Source: Cronobacter sakazakii (GTDB lineage Bacteria; Pseudomonadota; Gammaproteobacteria; Enterobacterales; Enterobacteriaceae). From it: a DNA stretch of 64,000 nt. The notes beneath the pieces were generated by a model, which saw only the letters and a program-made list of their open reading frames with translations, ran no database searches and was not told where the DNA came from. Made by a program: the position numbers and the translations under genes. The stretch covers positions 3,596,001-3,660,000 of the forward strand of contig NZ_CP011047.1 in NCBI RefSeq assembly GCF_000982825.1. Reading direction: 5' to 3'. Shown here one piece after another: positions 17,206 to 26,982 of the stretch. Numbering within the stretch: the stretch's first letter is position 1; every line of letters begins with the position of its first letter.

Positions 17206-18162
17206 TTAATACATGCTTTCAAGCAGTAAGATATTTGTAGAGCTGACAATATCGAACATCACCGGATATTCACTTGTCCAGAAAGTAGCGACGTAGCCAC
17301 GGCCGATCCGCACCGCGTTTCCGCTTCTGACGATCCCGCAATATTTCGCGTAACACCAGCCGCCCTGAATATCAGACTTCGCGCCATAGCGACCCAGCAT
17401 AATGAAACGGTTGCCAATGTCCGTTGACGTTTTCGATGCACGGAAATACGCATTGCTGTATAAAAAAGGGCGGCGCGTTGTAGAGAATGTGCACTGACCC
17501 GCTGCATTAAAAAAGTTAAGGCCGGGTCCCGCAACGGGTGCCGCACCCGCCGCAAATATCACGATGTCCATGGTGACTGTAGCGTTCACATTTGCGCCGT
17601 TACGCTCCAGTGTGGCGATGACTCTGGTGCCATCATATTCAACCGTCACACCATCGGCGCTCCATTTACCAAACACCAGATATGTTCCACGAGTAAAGCC
17701 GGTATTCGGCGGTGTCCACGAGCCGGTAAAGGTGACTCGCCCGCGCCATGCGCATTGACCCACAATGCTGCCATTCGTAATAGTTGTAAAATCAGTACTG
17801 TCAGAGATAAATAACCCGGTACGCCCGGACTGAGAGGCTGGCATTATCTGCCACATCGTTCCGGGCCAGAGGATGTCGTTGTAGCCTTTGACGCTGTACC
17901 ATGATGATATAATCATGCTGCCGCCATTCTGAGTGGCTCCGCTAAGGCAACCTACGGTCGGAACAAGACTGGTTCCGCCGTCATAAATTCTGGCAGTTTC
18001 GTACGGGGCATAAACCAGGGTCGCGCCAGCCACATAACCCGGCGCGTTATATATATTCCCAGATCCGCCAACTATCCCGCACCAGGAGGGACAACGAAGT
18101 CCCGCTGTGATTTCCATCACCGGACCGCCGTCGTTTAAGTCAATCAGTAATCCACTGGGCAT
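17206..18162 (-). CDS. phage tail-tip associated protein, beta-rich
   Basis: This 318-residue protein is rich in Gly, Ser, Thr and aromatic residues with no signal or membrane segment. The position directly after J (2-bp gap) matches the DUF6453-type proteins found next to J in lambda-like phages; that assignment is by context. It may decorate the tail tip or fibres. Confidence 0.6.
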   Translation of the reverse strand: MPSGLLIDLNDGGPVMEITAGLRCPSWCGIVGGSGNIYNAPGYVAGATLVYAPYETARIYDGGTSLVPTVGCLSGATQNGGSMIISSWYSVKGYNDILWPGTMWQIMPASQSGRTGLFISDSTDFTTITNGSIVGQCAWRGRVTFTGSWTPPNTGFTRGTYLVFGKWSADGVTVEYDGTRVIATLERNGANVNATVTMDIVIFAAGAAPVAGPGLNFFNAAGQCTFSTTRRPFLYSNAYFRASKTSTDIGNRFIMLGRYGAKSDIQGGWCYAKYCGIVRSGNAVRIGRGYVATFWTSEYPVMFDIVSSTNILLLESMY

Positions 18163-18164
18163 AA

Positions 18165-21100
18165 TTACCAGCTCCCCAGAACAATGCGGCCACCATTCGC
18201 CAGATTTACGGTAACGCCAGCTCCGTCAATAACCACGTTGTTTCCGGGACCTGACATAGAGAAACGCCCTTCGGTTGCAATAATGGTTCCGCGCACTGTA
18301 ACGGCATTGAACTCAGCATTACCTGCCTTATTGATGAGCCAACCTGATGCTCCTGCCACATAATTATTTGACTGAATGTAATTACCGATTTTAGCATTAT
18401 CTATGCTCCCATCCTGGATAAAGGCAGAGTTCATAAACACCTGCCCGCCCACCACAGCAAATGGCGAGAACTGGCTGGCACCGCTGCCGGTGGTCAGCAC
18501 AAACTGATCGGCATTAAACGCAACACGCGTTACGACTGGCTGCCCGGCCTGTGCCAGCACCGCAATGCTCATGCCGGCGCTGTAGTAGTTGCCGTTAATC
18601 CGTACGCCTGCTTTCAGCGTATGAATGGCCGTGGCGCCACTGGTGTCCACCACGGCGGTCAGCTTGTCTTCCAGCGCGGCCGTGACATTGCCTATCTGCG
18701 CCTGGACCTGAGTGCTCATTTCCGCCAGAGCCTTATCAACGTCGGCGATAGTGGTTTTCACCATCAGAATATCGGCGCGCACTTCGCCATACTGCTTCCA
18801 CTGATGATCGACCGTGGCGTTGTTCGCCAGTGCGTTCTGCATCACCGCCTCGATGTTAGTGTCGATTTGCTGCTGCAGCGCCTGACCGTCGGCACTGGTG
18901 AGAAAATCCCCGGTAATATCACCCAGGTAATCCTCCGCGTTGTCGTTCGCCATACCCCGCACCCAGCCAGTCCAGGCTGACTGGTTCCCGATGCGGTCCA
19001 CCAGCCGCGCGCGGTACCAGAAGATCTGCCCGGCACGCAGGCCAAGCTGCGTGAAACTGTGCGCAGGATACGGCACATCCGAAAGCAGCAGCGCGTCGCT
19101 GCCGTCGGTCGCGGCGGCATACTGAATTTCGGTCATCAGCGTGTCGTCAGCACCGTCAGGGAAGTTCCAGTCGAGCTGGATCCCCCAGTTAATCGGCGTC
19201 GTGCGGAAATTCAGCGGCACCGGCGGCTGCCCCACCTTGCCGGTCAGTGTCACTTCCACGCTGGTCTGCCAGACCGAGGCGACATCGCTGGCGTTTACGG
19301 CGCTGACGCGCGCCATGTACCGCCCGGCATAGATACCCTGCACCTCAAAGCCGAGCAAGCTTGTGCGCGGCACATTCACCCAGTCGCCGTTATCCTTGCG
19401 CCACTGGCATTCATACGCCACGGCGCCGGGTGCCGCGGGCCAGGCGACACGCAGGGTTTCCACGCTGAGGTTCTGCACCACGCGGCTGTAACTGCTGAGG
19501 GTCACGGAGGCTGGCGGTGCCTGCACGCCCGGCGGAATGGCTGATACCGGACGCTCATCGAGCCGCGCGCCGGAATCGATGGCGGCATATTTATCCGGGT
19601 TGTGCTGCACGGCGCTGATGGTCCAGGTGCCGTCGTTATTGTCTTCAACGGACGTGACGCGGTACTGCTGGATCGCGACATCCTGCGCATCCACCGACCA
19701 GACCGCCTCGCGCTCCGGCGTTTCGCTGAATACCGCAGATACCGTGACGTTGCGGCCACTGACCGCCTGAAGGGTACGGGCCTGTGATTTACCGGACGGC
19801 AGGTTGACGATAAGCCTGTCGCCTGCTTTTGCATCCGGCACCCGGTCGAGCGTCAGCGCGCGACCGTTCACCTGACTGATACGCCCGCCCATCACCCGCC
19901 CGGACAGATACTGATCCGCCACGCCGATGATATGGCCCGGCAACGGGATCATGCCTTCCAGCCCGGTGGCGAAACTCACCATCCGGTCTTTAGCATTTGT
20001 CAGCAGTGCCCAGCGGCCGCGGCGGTTGGCCTCGGTGCGCCGCGTGCAGCCAATGGCGGAGATCTGCGTCTGGCGCACGCCGTAGCGCCGCACCAGATCA
20101 GGCTCCATCACCGCTTCCACTTCATCGGTGTAATGGTTCTCCGGGTTTGACCAGCTCACCATCGCCGTTGAATAACGGTTCTTCTCGCTGCCGCTGGCGT
20201 AGGAGAATTTGCCGTCAATAACGTTGGCGCGGGTGTAGACATACGTCATATCGCGCGGCATATCCGCCAAAGCGGCCAGCTGATTACCGGCCCAGTAGGT
20301 CATGCCGCGGAAGATGCTCGCCAGGTCGCGCAGCACCGTAAACGCCTCGTTCTGGCTCTGGATATACACGTCGCAGAGAAAACGCGGCTCGGTACCGCTG
20401 CCGCCGGTACCGTCCGGCACGGGCTGATCGCAGTACTGCGCGATACGGTAGAGTTCCCACTTGTCCACCTGCGTCGCGTCCAGCCGGTCTCCGATCCCGA
20501 AACGGTCACTCAGCACCAGGTCGTAAAACACCCATGCGGGGTTGTTGCTCCAGGCCCATTTAAACGAGCCGTCCCAGGTGCCGGAATAGGTGCGCGCCAC
20601 CGGATCGTATGTCGTGGGCACGCGGATTTGCCGCCCGCGGGCGCGCACGCTGATTTGCGGAATATTGCTGAACTGCTTCGCGTTGAACGACACAAAGAGC
20701 AGCGCGGTGTTCGGATAGCGCAGCTTTGCATCGATGATTTCGGAATAGGCCTCGATGTTCGTCGTATCCACGATGCGGCTGGAGGTGCTGTCCGCCGTCG
20801 TCCGGCTCACACGAAGCTGCCAGCCGGTCCGGGCAGGCGGAAGGTCAATGCGATGGCTGCGCTCATAAAGCGAGGTGGTTTTACCGTCGAACGCGCTGTT
20901 CAGCACTGTGACATACCCGCCGCCGTCTGTGGACAGCTCAATTTTGTATTCGACGCGGTAGCCCACCACATCCCCGTTGTCCTTCATGCGCTGCAGTGAA
21001 GGCACACCGAGACGTACCCGGACCGCAGAGAGCTGCGTGTTGCTGATGGCACGCGTCCACGGCTGTGTGGCTTTAAGCTGAGTGTTAATGGTGATTTCAT

Positions 21101-21371
21101 TTTCCACCGACGGTATGCCGGGAATGTAATCCTGCGTCTGGGTACCCGGACGAAATTCCCATTTCACATCGGGAAAATTAAGCGTGCCGTCGGCGCTGCG
21201 GATCGGGGTACCGTCGAGGAAAATATCTTTATCCGTCAGGCCGCCGGCGAACTCCCCCTCGCCCAGGGCCAGCAGTATTTTGGCCGTCGCGATCGACTGT
21301 AATGAATCAGGAGACTCCCGCGGTGTGCGTGAATTACCACCGCCACCCTTTTTACCGGTTATTTTTTCCAT
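18165..21371 (-). CDS. J: tail tip host-specificity protein J
   Basis: This protein is about 1068 residues, with the lambda J-like order: an N-terminal hub region, fibronectin-type domains near the middle (about 600-800), and a C-terminal receptor-binding part. It contacts the host receptor and triggers DNA ejection. Start 21371 (MEKITGKKGGGG) was chosen; the frame stays open to 21494 but the extra part overlaps gene I and reads through a terminator hairpin. Confidence 0.93.
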   Translation of the reverse strand: MEKITGKKGGGGNSRTPRESPDSLQSIATAKILLALGEGEFAGGLTDKDIFLDGTPIRSADGTLNFPDVKWEFRPGTQTQDYIPGIPSVENEITINTQLKATQPWTRAISNTQLSAVRVRLGVPSLQRMKDNGDVVGYRVEYKIELSTDGGGYVTVLNSAFDGKTTSLYERSHRIDLPPARTGWQLRVSRTTADSTSSRIVDTTNIEAYSEIIDAKLRYPNTALLFVSFNAKQFSNIPQISVRARGRQIRVPTTYDPVARTYSGTWDGSFKWAWSNNPAWVFYDLVLSDRFGIGDRLDATQVDKWELYRIAQYCDQPVPDGTGGSGTEPRFLCDVYIQSQNEAFTVLRDLASIFRGMTYWAGNQLAALADMPRDMTYVYTRANVIDGKFSYASGSEKNRYSTAMVSWSNPENHYTDEVEAVMEPDLVRRYGVRQTQISAIGCTRRTEANRRGRWALLTNAKDRMVSFATGLEGMIPLPGHIIGVADQYLSGRVMGGRISQVNGRALTLDRVPDAKAGDRLIVNLPSGKSQARTLQAVSGRNVTVSAVFSETPEREAVWSVDAQDVAIQQYRVTSVEDNNDGTWTISAVQHNPDKYAAIDSGARLDERPVSAIPPGVQAPPASVTLSSYSRVVQNLSVETLRVAWPAAPGAVAYECQWRKDNGDWVNVPRTSLLGFEVQGIYAGRYMARVSAVNASDVASVWQTSVEVTLTGKVGQPPVPLNFRTTPINWGIQLDWNFPDGADDTLMTEIQYAAATDGSDALLLSDVPYPAHSFTQLGLRAGQIFWYRARLVDRIGNQSAWTGWVRGMANDNAEDYLGDITGDFLTSADGQALQQQIDTNIEAVMQNALANNATVDHQWKQYGEVRADILMVKTTIADVDKALAEMSTQVQAQIGNVTAALEDKLTAVVDTSGATAIHTLKAGVRINGNYYSAGMSIAVLAQAGQPVVTRVAFNADQFVLTTGSGASQFSPFAVVGGQVFMNSAFIQDGSIDNAKIGNYIQSNNYVAGASGWLINKAGNAEFNAVTVRGTIIATEGRFSMSGPGNNVVIDGAGVTVNLANGGRIVLGSW

Positions 21372-21382
21372 ACTGCGCCCAT

Positions 21383-21404
21383 AAAAAAAGCGCCCGCAGG
21401 CGCC
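21383..21404 (-). terminator. terminator-like hairpin between I and J
   Basis: GGCGCC-TGC-GGGCGC then TTTTTTT on the minus strand, ending 11 bp before the J start codon. Confidence 0.7.
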
Positions 21405-21420
21405 ATTATCAGACCGGTTT

Positions 21421-22017
21421 TCACTGGTCGTTGGTGTAGATGCCGGCAGAGACAATCGCGCCGCCGATTTCGCGCTCGCCATACAGGAGCCCAACGGGGT
21501 TACCCATTGCAGTGGTATTCACGGGACCGCCGAACGCATAGCTCGGCGCGTTATCGGGGTCCTGACGCGATGCCAGCCCGCCGGGCTGCGGTGACAGCAT
21601 CTGCACCACGCCGCCAATCATCATCGAACCGCCCATAAGGCCAATACTCATCGCCGTGCTGCCTGCGATGGCACCGATACCCACGGGGCCAAGAGCAATC
21701 GCCCCCACCACCAGCACGGCACCGAGAATGGTCTGCAGCACACCGCCACGTTTGCTTCCGGCAATCACCGGCGCGATGCGGATATCCTCTTCGCCGCTGT
21801 TATGTTTCAGCTCGTCCTGACCGATGTTCTTTTTCCCCCGGAACACGGCAAAGTGCAGGCCGCGCAGGTGCGCTGTCTGCATGTACTGCTCAAAACCCGG
21901 AAGAATGACCGACAGCGCGCGACAGGCTTCTGCAGGGCTGGCAATCACCAGCCGGTGCTCGCGACCGAACCGCGCGCCAAGCGCGCCGTACAGCCGCACC
22001 GTTTTCAGTTCGTTCAT
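21421..22017 (-). CDS. I: tail assembly protein I
   Basis: This 198-residue lambda gpI-like protein has an N-terminal ubiquitin-like fold and a Gly/Ala/Met-rich hydrophobic middle (about 100-145). Its ATG overlaps the K stop. It is needed for tail-tip assembly with J, K and L. Confidence 0.9.
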   Translation of the reverse strand: MNELKTVRLYGALGARFGREHRLVIASPAEACRALSVILPGFEQYMQTAHLRGLHFAVFRGKKNIGQDELKHNSGEEDIRIAPVIAGSKRGGVLQTILGAVLVVGAIALGPVGIGAIAGSTAMSIGLMGGSMMIGGVVQMLSPQPGGLASRQDPDNAPSYAFGGPVNTTAMGNPVGLLYGEREIGGAIVSAGIYTNDQ

Positions 22018-22718
22018 GGCAGATCCTTGTGTCTGACTATTTTAATCGTGCGCTCGCGCAGATAGCCGCCGTAAGGCGTTGCGCAGGAGAGCTGGCCGTA
22101 CAGATGATGCAGCAGCTGGTTACCTTCCAGCAGAATACCGGCATGATTCACCACCGGCGCGGATACCTGCATCAGCACCATGTCGCCGGGGCGCGGCTCT
22201 GTGACCTCGCGGAACCCCTCGGCATACCAGTTATCCATATAGAGATTTTCGCCCCGCTCCCACCACGGATAATCCACGCTGTAGTTGCGAAGCGTTACGC
22301 CATGCTGTCGGTGCCAGTCCATCACCAGCGACCAGCAGTCGGCATAACCCAGCTCAAAGGCGCGTCCTTCCAGTGGCCGTTCGCCGCGGGGCTCGATGGT
22401 GCGCAGGTCGCCTTCCGGCCACGACACGATTACCCAGGGGATGCCGTGAGCATCGCACTGCAGCTGGTCAAGCTCGCTCGGCTGGGTGGTGGCACCGTCG
22501 CCAGGGTGGGAATGCACAATGGCAGTAACGGTGCCCCAGTCTTCCGCGGCCGCGTAATCTTCCGGCGACAGCTCAAACTGTTCTTCCGGCGCGCCGGTGA
22601 TATTCCGGCACGGGAAATACCGCTCGACGCGGCTTTTTTGTGCCACCACGCCACAGCACTCGCGCGGGTATTCTGCCGCAGCATGGGCCAGGATACCGGC
22701 AATGGTTTTATCGCGCAT
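22014..22718 (-). CDS. K: tail assembly protein K (JAMM + NlpC/P60)
   Basis: This 234-residue two-domain protein has an N-terminal Mov34/JAMM metalloprotease-like domain (Glu20, HSHPGD at 69-74) and a C-terminal NlpC/P60 cysteine peptidase (Cys128, His192). In lambda-type phages K helps build the tail tip; the P60 domain may cut peptidoglycan during entry. Catalytic residues of both domains are present. Confidence 0.92.
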   Translation of the reverse strand: MRDKTIAGILAHAAAEYPRECCGVVAQKSRVERYFPCRNITGAPEEQFELSPEDYAAAEDWGTVTAIVHSHPGDGATTQPSELDQLQCDAHGIPWVIVSWPEGDLRTIEPRGERPLEGRAFELGYADCWSLVMDWHRQHGVTLRNYSVDYPWWERGENLYMDNWYAEGFREVTEPRPGDMVLMQVSAPVVNHAGILLEGNQLLHHLYGQLSCATPYGGYLRERTIKIVRHKDLP

Positions 22719-22720
22719 GG

Positions 22721-23473
22721 TTACCTCCGGATCAGGCTGGCACCCGGAAAGCCGCCGAAATCGAGCCGGGCATCCGAACCAAAGCGTTTTTTACAGTCGG
22801 TCAGCAGGCCCGAGCATTTATCCTGTGCCGGGTCGGTCACCGGGTTACCTTTCAGATCAAACATGCGCGGGCCGTTGTAGGTACAACCGTCACCGCTGCG
22901 GTATTTGTTGCGGCAGGCCCAGGTGCAGACCGCTGTGATTTGCCGCGTCGGGATCAGCAGTCCCTGCAGGTCCATCGGGCTGGAGAGGCGGAACTCCACC
23001 ACTTCATTGTCTTCAGCCGCCTTGCTGTCGATGTAAAACACCTGGCGGAAATACTGCCCCGGATCGGCAGACGGGTTGCCGTCGGGAAAGGTGCGCGCAT
23101 CGAGATACTGGCCGAACGTATCCAGAACAGTAACCTTCGCCTGTACCATGTCATCAAAGCGCAGGCAGAGCGCGGTCACCACGCCATCAAGGTTAGCGAC
23201 GCGCAGCACCGGCTCCGCGCTCTGTCCGTCACTCGACGACGCCAGCCCGGTAATTTCAAATGGCCAGGCGCCGTACTCCTCGCCATCAAACCAGATGGAT
23301 TTAGCGGCAAGCTTTGAGGTGTCGCCGCCGCTCGCCGCGATTTCTTCCGGCGTATGAGGAATGGTGCAGGCGTGAAAGCGCAGCACGCCCGCGCCGAACG
23401 CCGAGCCGTCGACGGTCACCAGGCGGACGCTGTCGCCGGGCTCAAGCTTCTGAACGTCATTGCTGATTGCCAT
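22721..23473 (-). CDS. L: minor tail protein L
   Basis: This 250-residue protein has a cysteine-rich C-terminal domain (VCTWACRNKYRSGDGC... KC...DC). In lambda gpL the equivalent cysteines hold an iron-sulfur cluster in the tail tip. The gene sits between M and K in the standard lambda order. Confidence 0.92.
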   Translation of the reverse strand: MAISNDVQKLEPGDSVRLVTVDGSAFGAGVLRFHACTIPHTPEEIAASGGDTSKLAAKSIWFDGEEYGAWPFEITGLASSSDGQSAEPVLRVANLDGVVTALCLRFDDMVQAKVTVLDTFGQYLDARTFPDGNPSADPGQYFRQVFYIDSKAAEDNEVVEFRLSSPMDLQGLLIPTRQITAVCTWACRNKYRSGDGCTYNGPRMFDLKGNPVTDPAQDKCSGLLTDCKKRFGSDARLDFGGFPGASLIRR

Positions 23474-23479
23474 AAGTAC

Positions 23480-23818
23480 CTACGGAGCGAATGCCTGTGT
23501 GAAGGTTGCCGTGAGAGAGAAAATGCCACCGCCCGGGGCCGACGGGCGGTAGGCGTCACAGCGGTAAAGCCCCGCGCCTTTCAGCGGTGCCTGCCAGATG
23601 AATGAACGGCTGCCGCCATGCCTGTCGAGGAAGTCCATAATCGCGGTGATGTAGCTTTCATCACCGACAAATTCCAGATCCCATTTCTGGCTGCGGGCGT
23701 TGATGCCGTCGCCCGACGCCTGGGCGTACCCGTCGCCGAACTGCGCGCGGCGGACGCGGTGAGTGACCTCACCGCCGGCATTAATGCGCGGGCACCAGGT
23801 AAAGGTTTCGGTTGCCAT
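23480..23818 (-). CDS. M: minor tail protein M
   Basis: This 112-residue lambda gpM-like protein is of the distal-tail ring type, with VRRAQFGDGYAQ near residue 22. It lies directly upstream of L. GGGTGAAAC precedes the start at low strength. Confidence 0.9.
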   Translation of the reverse strand: MATETFTWCPRINAGGEVTHRVRRAQFGDGYAQASGDGINARSQKWDLEFVGDESYITAIMDFLDRHGGSRSFIWQAPLKGAGLYRCDAYRPSAPGGGIFSLTATFTQAFAP

Positions 23819-23829
23819 GTTTCACCCAT

Positions 23830-23853
23830 AAAAAAACCCGCCGTAGCGGGTGG
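23830..23853 (-). terminator. terminator-like hairpin between H and M
   Basis: CACCCGC-TACG-GCGGGTTTTTTT on the minus strand, 11 bp before the M start codon. Confidence 0.7.
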
Positions 23854-23864
23854 TAAATTGATTT

Positions 23865-26291
23865 TTAGCGCTTGCCCTGCGTGGCGTTCCATAACGGGGT
23901 GCCGGGCTTGCGCAGCTGCGAGTTGATGGTATCGAGGATGGCGCCGGTGAGCTGGTTAGCCACCGCGCCGGCGGCGTTAGGGTTGCCCTGCGCAGCACCT
24001 GTGCCGCCTGTGAAATTAATGGTCCCGATGCTGACGCTGACGCCCGCGCCGCCCTGCGTGCCGCTACCCAGCGCTTTTACGCCCAGCCTGCCGGTGGCGT
24101 CGCGGGTCAGCGGCATAATGGCTTCCGGTCCGGCCTCGCCCATCAGCCCGGCACCTTTGGCAAAGGCAAACATAGTGGGGCTACTGACTATGCTGCTGCT
24201 GAATTTACTCAGATCTGCCGATTCATAAACGCCGCCTTTGGCGTTAAGCTGAATGCCCGCAGCCGCAGAGTTATATGCACCAGAAGGCGTTGAGCCGACT
24301 GCCGCAGACGCGCCGAAACTGAACAGCGAACCGATAGCACTGACGCCGTTTACCAACGCCATATTTAGTGCAACCTTTTCGATCGTCTTCAGAACGCTGA
24401 CACCCCAGTCTTTCCAGCTGGCTTTATTATCGTTCAGCATATCGACAAGGTTATTTGTGATACCGGACAGAGCACTCTGAACACCACTGGCCGCCTGCTG
24501 CGAATAATTCGAAGCATCATCAACCCAGTTTGCCAGTCCGTCCCGCGCACCGCTCACCCAGTCGGCGTTCAATTGGTCAATTTGCTGATAATAATTTTGG
24601 TAATCTTCGAGGCGTTGCGACAGTGCCTTATCAAGCTCAGCATTATAACGGTCATAATCCGCCTCGTTTTTAATGTCTCCGCGCTGGTACCTTTGCTGTA
24701 AATCAGAGCGCTTTTCATTGAACTCGCGCTCAATATCGAGCTGTTCGCGCATTCGCTCACGAACTTTGTCACCCTGTCCAGCGCCGATGATATCAGCATT
24801 AAGAGAGGCTGAGGCGTTAGCATTTTCGCGCTGCAGGTTTGCGACATACTCAGCCAATTTTAGATTTTCCTCGTTAGCCTTTTTGACAGCATTTAGGCGG
24901 TCAACTTCAGTAGCTAACTGCTCGAGCCGCTGTCGCTGCGTCTCATTAAGTCCTGAAAGTTTGCCATCAGCAATATCAAACTGAAGTTTCTGCTGTTCGG
25001 TCACTTCAAAAGATTTTTTACCGGTTGTATCAATAAGCGCTATTTGGCGCAGATAATTCTGCTCCGTCGCCTTGAAGGTATTTTCAAGTTTCTTGCCAGA
25101 ATTGTCGGTTACAGGCTTGCCGTTGACTTCCCCTGAACCAAGCTTAAAGCCAGAACTGGCTGTACCTACCACACCAGCAGTGTTGACAGGTAGGGTTGTC
25201 TGAAAATCCTTCATATCGCCGAGCCGTTTACGTAATTCATCAAGCTCTTTGCGACGTGAGTCTGTATCCATTCCGATCCGGTTTATATCTGCAAGAACAC
25301 CCTTATCGTTCAGGTCCGCTTCAAGGTTCTTTATACGCCGGGATATTTCAACACGGGAGGCATTGGCCGCAAGCTGCTGCCCGCCCTGGAAATTCTCTAC
25401 CAACCGGCCAAGTTCTGATGCTGCTTTGCCAAGCCAGCCCACAAGAGAAGCAACACCGCCAACCAGATCTGATAACGCCTGCAGGACTGCCGGATCGGTA
25501 AAGGTTTTTTTAAGATCATCAAGACCATTCTGGAGAGGTGATAGGTCAACCTTCGCAAGACCTGAAGCAATCTCAACCTTCAGTCCATTTGCCTGAGCCT
25601 CCATGTCCTGAAATATTTGGCTCACTTTCAGTAAGTCATCAATGGATTTCGAATCTGGTGCAATCCCATAATCTTTAGCGAGCTGAATAAATTGAGTTAA
25701 TTTTTGGTTGTTATTATCAAAAAGAGGTAATAACTTTGATAAATCATTACCTAGACTTTCAAGAATATTAGTCTTCTCAGCGTTTGTATTTATTTTCCCG
25801 AGTGCTTCACCAATAGCTAACAGCTGCTTATCGGGAGTAACTTTTGAGAGCTTTTCCGCAGAAAGACCTAATGCATTAAGAGCATCGACGGCTTCACCTG
25901 ATTTATTCAGAACAGCATCGCCAATTTTGTCACCGATATCTTTGAAAATATCTGCTATCTGATCTCCGGAAACACCGGCTTTTTCTGCCGCGAATTGCCA
26001 GGCTATCAATTCCTGAGTGGATAAACGAAGAGACTTTGCCCAACGATCTGTTTCTGTAATTTGCTCAGATGTGGACTTTAGCAAAGCAATGCCCGCAGAA
26101 GAAGCGGCAACTGCAGCGCCGGTCGCCGCTGCGACCATAGCAGCAATGGCAGAACCAGCGGCTTTAACATCCGACTCAACCTGTTTGCGCCATTTTGTTG
26201 AAGCGCGCTCGGCTTTGTCCATGCCTGAAACAAAACCGCCCACCTTAGCGATGAGGTCAATTGTCAATGTGCCGAGTGATTTACCTGCCAT
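23865..26291 (-). CDS. H: tail length tape measure protein H
   Basis: This protein is about 808 residues, largely helical and coiled-coil, with a hydrophobic Ala/Gly-rich segment near residues 50-80. The middle (about 400-550) is charged helix and the C-terminus is glycine-rich. Length sets tail length. ATG 26291 has GGAGA; the frame could start at a GTG 12 bp upstream. Confidence 0.93.
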   Translation of the reverse strand: MAGKSLGTLTIDLIAKVGGFVSGMDKAERASTKWRKQVESDVKAAGSAIAAMVAAATGAAVAASSAGIALLKSTSEQITETDRWAKSLRLSTQELIAWQFAAEKAGVSGDQIADIFKDIGDKIGDAVLNKSGEAVDALNALGLSAEKLSKVTPDKQLLAIGEALGKINTNAEKTNILESLGNDLSKLLPLFDNNNQKLTQFIQLAKDYGIAPDSKSIDDLLKVSQIFQDMEAQANGLKVEIASGLAKVDLSPLQNGLDDLKKTFTDPAVLQALSDLVGGVASLVGWLGKAASELGRLVENFQGGQQLAANASRVEISRRIKNLEADLNDKGVLADINRIGMDTDSRRKELDELRKRLGDMKDFQTTLPVNTAGVVGTASSGFKLGSGEVNGKPVTDNSGKKLENTFKATEQNYLRQIALIDTTGKKSFEVTEQQKLQFDIADGKLSGLNETQRQRLEQLATEVDRLNAVKKANEENLKLAEYVANLQRENANASASLNADIIGAGQGDKVRERMREQLDIEREFNEKRSDLQQRYQRGDIKNEADYDRYNAELDKALSQRLEDYQNYYQQIDQLNADWVSGARDGLANWVDDASNYSQQAASGVQSALSGITNNLVDMLNDNKASWKDWGVSVLKTIEKVALNMALVNGVSAIGSLFSFGASAAVGSTPSGAYNSAAAGIQLNAKGGVYESADLSKFSSSIVSSPTMFAFAKGAGLMGEAGPEAIMPLTRDATGRLGVKALGSGTQGGAGVSVSIGTINFTGGTGAAQGNPNAAGAVANQLTGAILDTINSQLRKPGTPLWNATQGKR

Positions 26292-26307
26292 CTTATTCTC
26301 CACGCAT

Positions 26308-26332
26308 AAAAAAAACCCCGCCGAAGCGAGGT
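26308..26332 (-). terminator. terminator-like hairpin before H
   Basis: AAACCTCGC-TTCG-GCGGGGTTTTTTTT on the minus strand, 16 bp before the H start. Confidence 0.7.
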
Positions 26333-26359
26333 TTGCAGTTTGTATCTGATAAGACTCCT

Positions 26360-26707
26360 CTACAGGCAGGTTTTAGTGAGCTCAACCCAGCCATTTCTGA
26401 GATTTATCAAATGAAGCTGTACTTGTGTTGTGTTTTCATTTTTCTTTGTAACGTCAGCTATAAAAATATTTCCATCGACATAAATGGTATTACCACCGGG
26501 TAGCGGCTGGATTGTGGCTCCAAAAACCCCACCAAAAATATCCTTTTTATTTTGCCACTTATAAAGTATGCACTGAGATACTTCATCTACGCTCCGCGTT
26601 GACTCAAGCGTTACATGCTCACCTGTGTTCCTCACGTCATTAATAGATGTAGACACGCACCCTGGCAGAGCTAATGTAGCCATCAACACAGCTAAAATCT
26701 TCTTCAT
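26360..26707 (-). CDS. phage lipoprotein moron, candidate superinfection exclusion
   Basis: This 115-residue protein has a type II signal (lipobox LPGC) and a small mature domain with one further Cys pair. It is inserted between the G/T chaperones and the tape measure, the same place as the HK97 gp15 moron, which blocks superinfection. The gene is AT-rich compared with neighbours and flanked by about 270 bp without genes upstream, typical of a moron with its own promoter. Start is uncertain (ATG 26707 or 26719). Confidence 0.75.
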   Translation of the reverse strand: MKKILAVLMATLALPGCVSTSINDVRNTGEHVTLESTRSVDEVSQCILYKWQNKKDIFGGVFGATIQPLPGGNTIYVDGNIFIADVTKKNENTTQVQLHLINLRNGWVELTKTCL

Positions 26708-26982
26708 ATCCATACCCATTGAATTGATAAATCTCCTGGATAACCCGCCGATGACAGGTTGGTTTTATGATTAATTAGTTACTTATATGAAGCGTGCATA
26801 AAGTCTAGGACTTCAATGGCCGCCAGGTAAGATTTCAGATTAAACTTTTCATCGGCGGATACTTCTTTACTAAGTAACAATTAGTCACATCGTATCAGGA
26901 AGTGATCAGTTATCAACCAGTGCGGTGGGAAATTGCGTAGGGTTGCCGTTCCGTGGCTCATTTTTTTCATGGAAAGCGTAAA

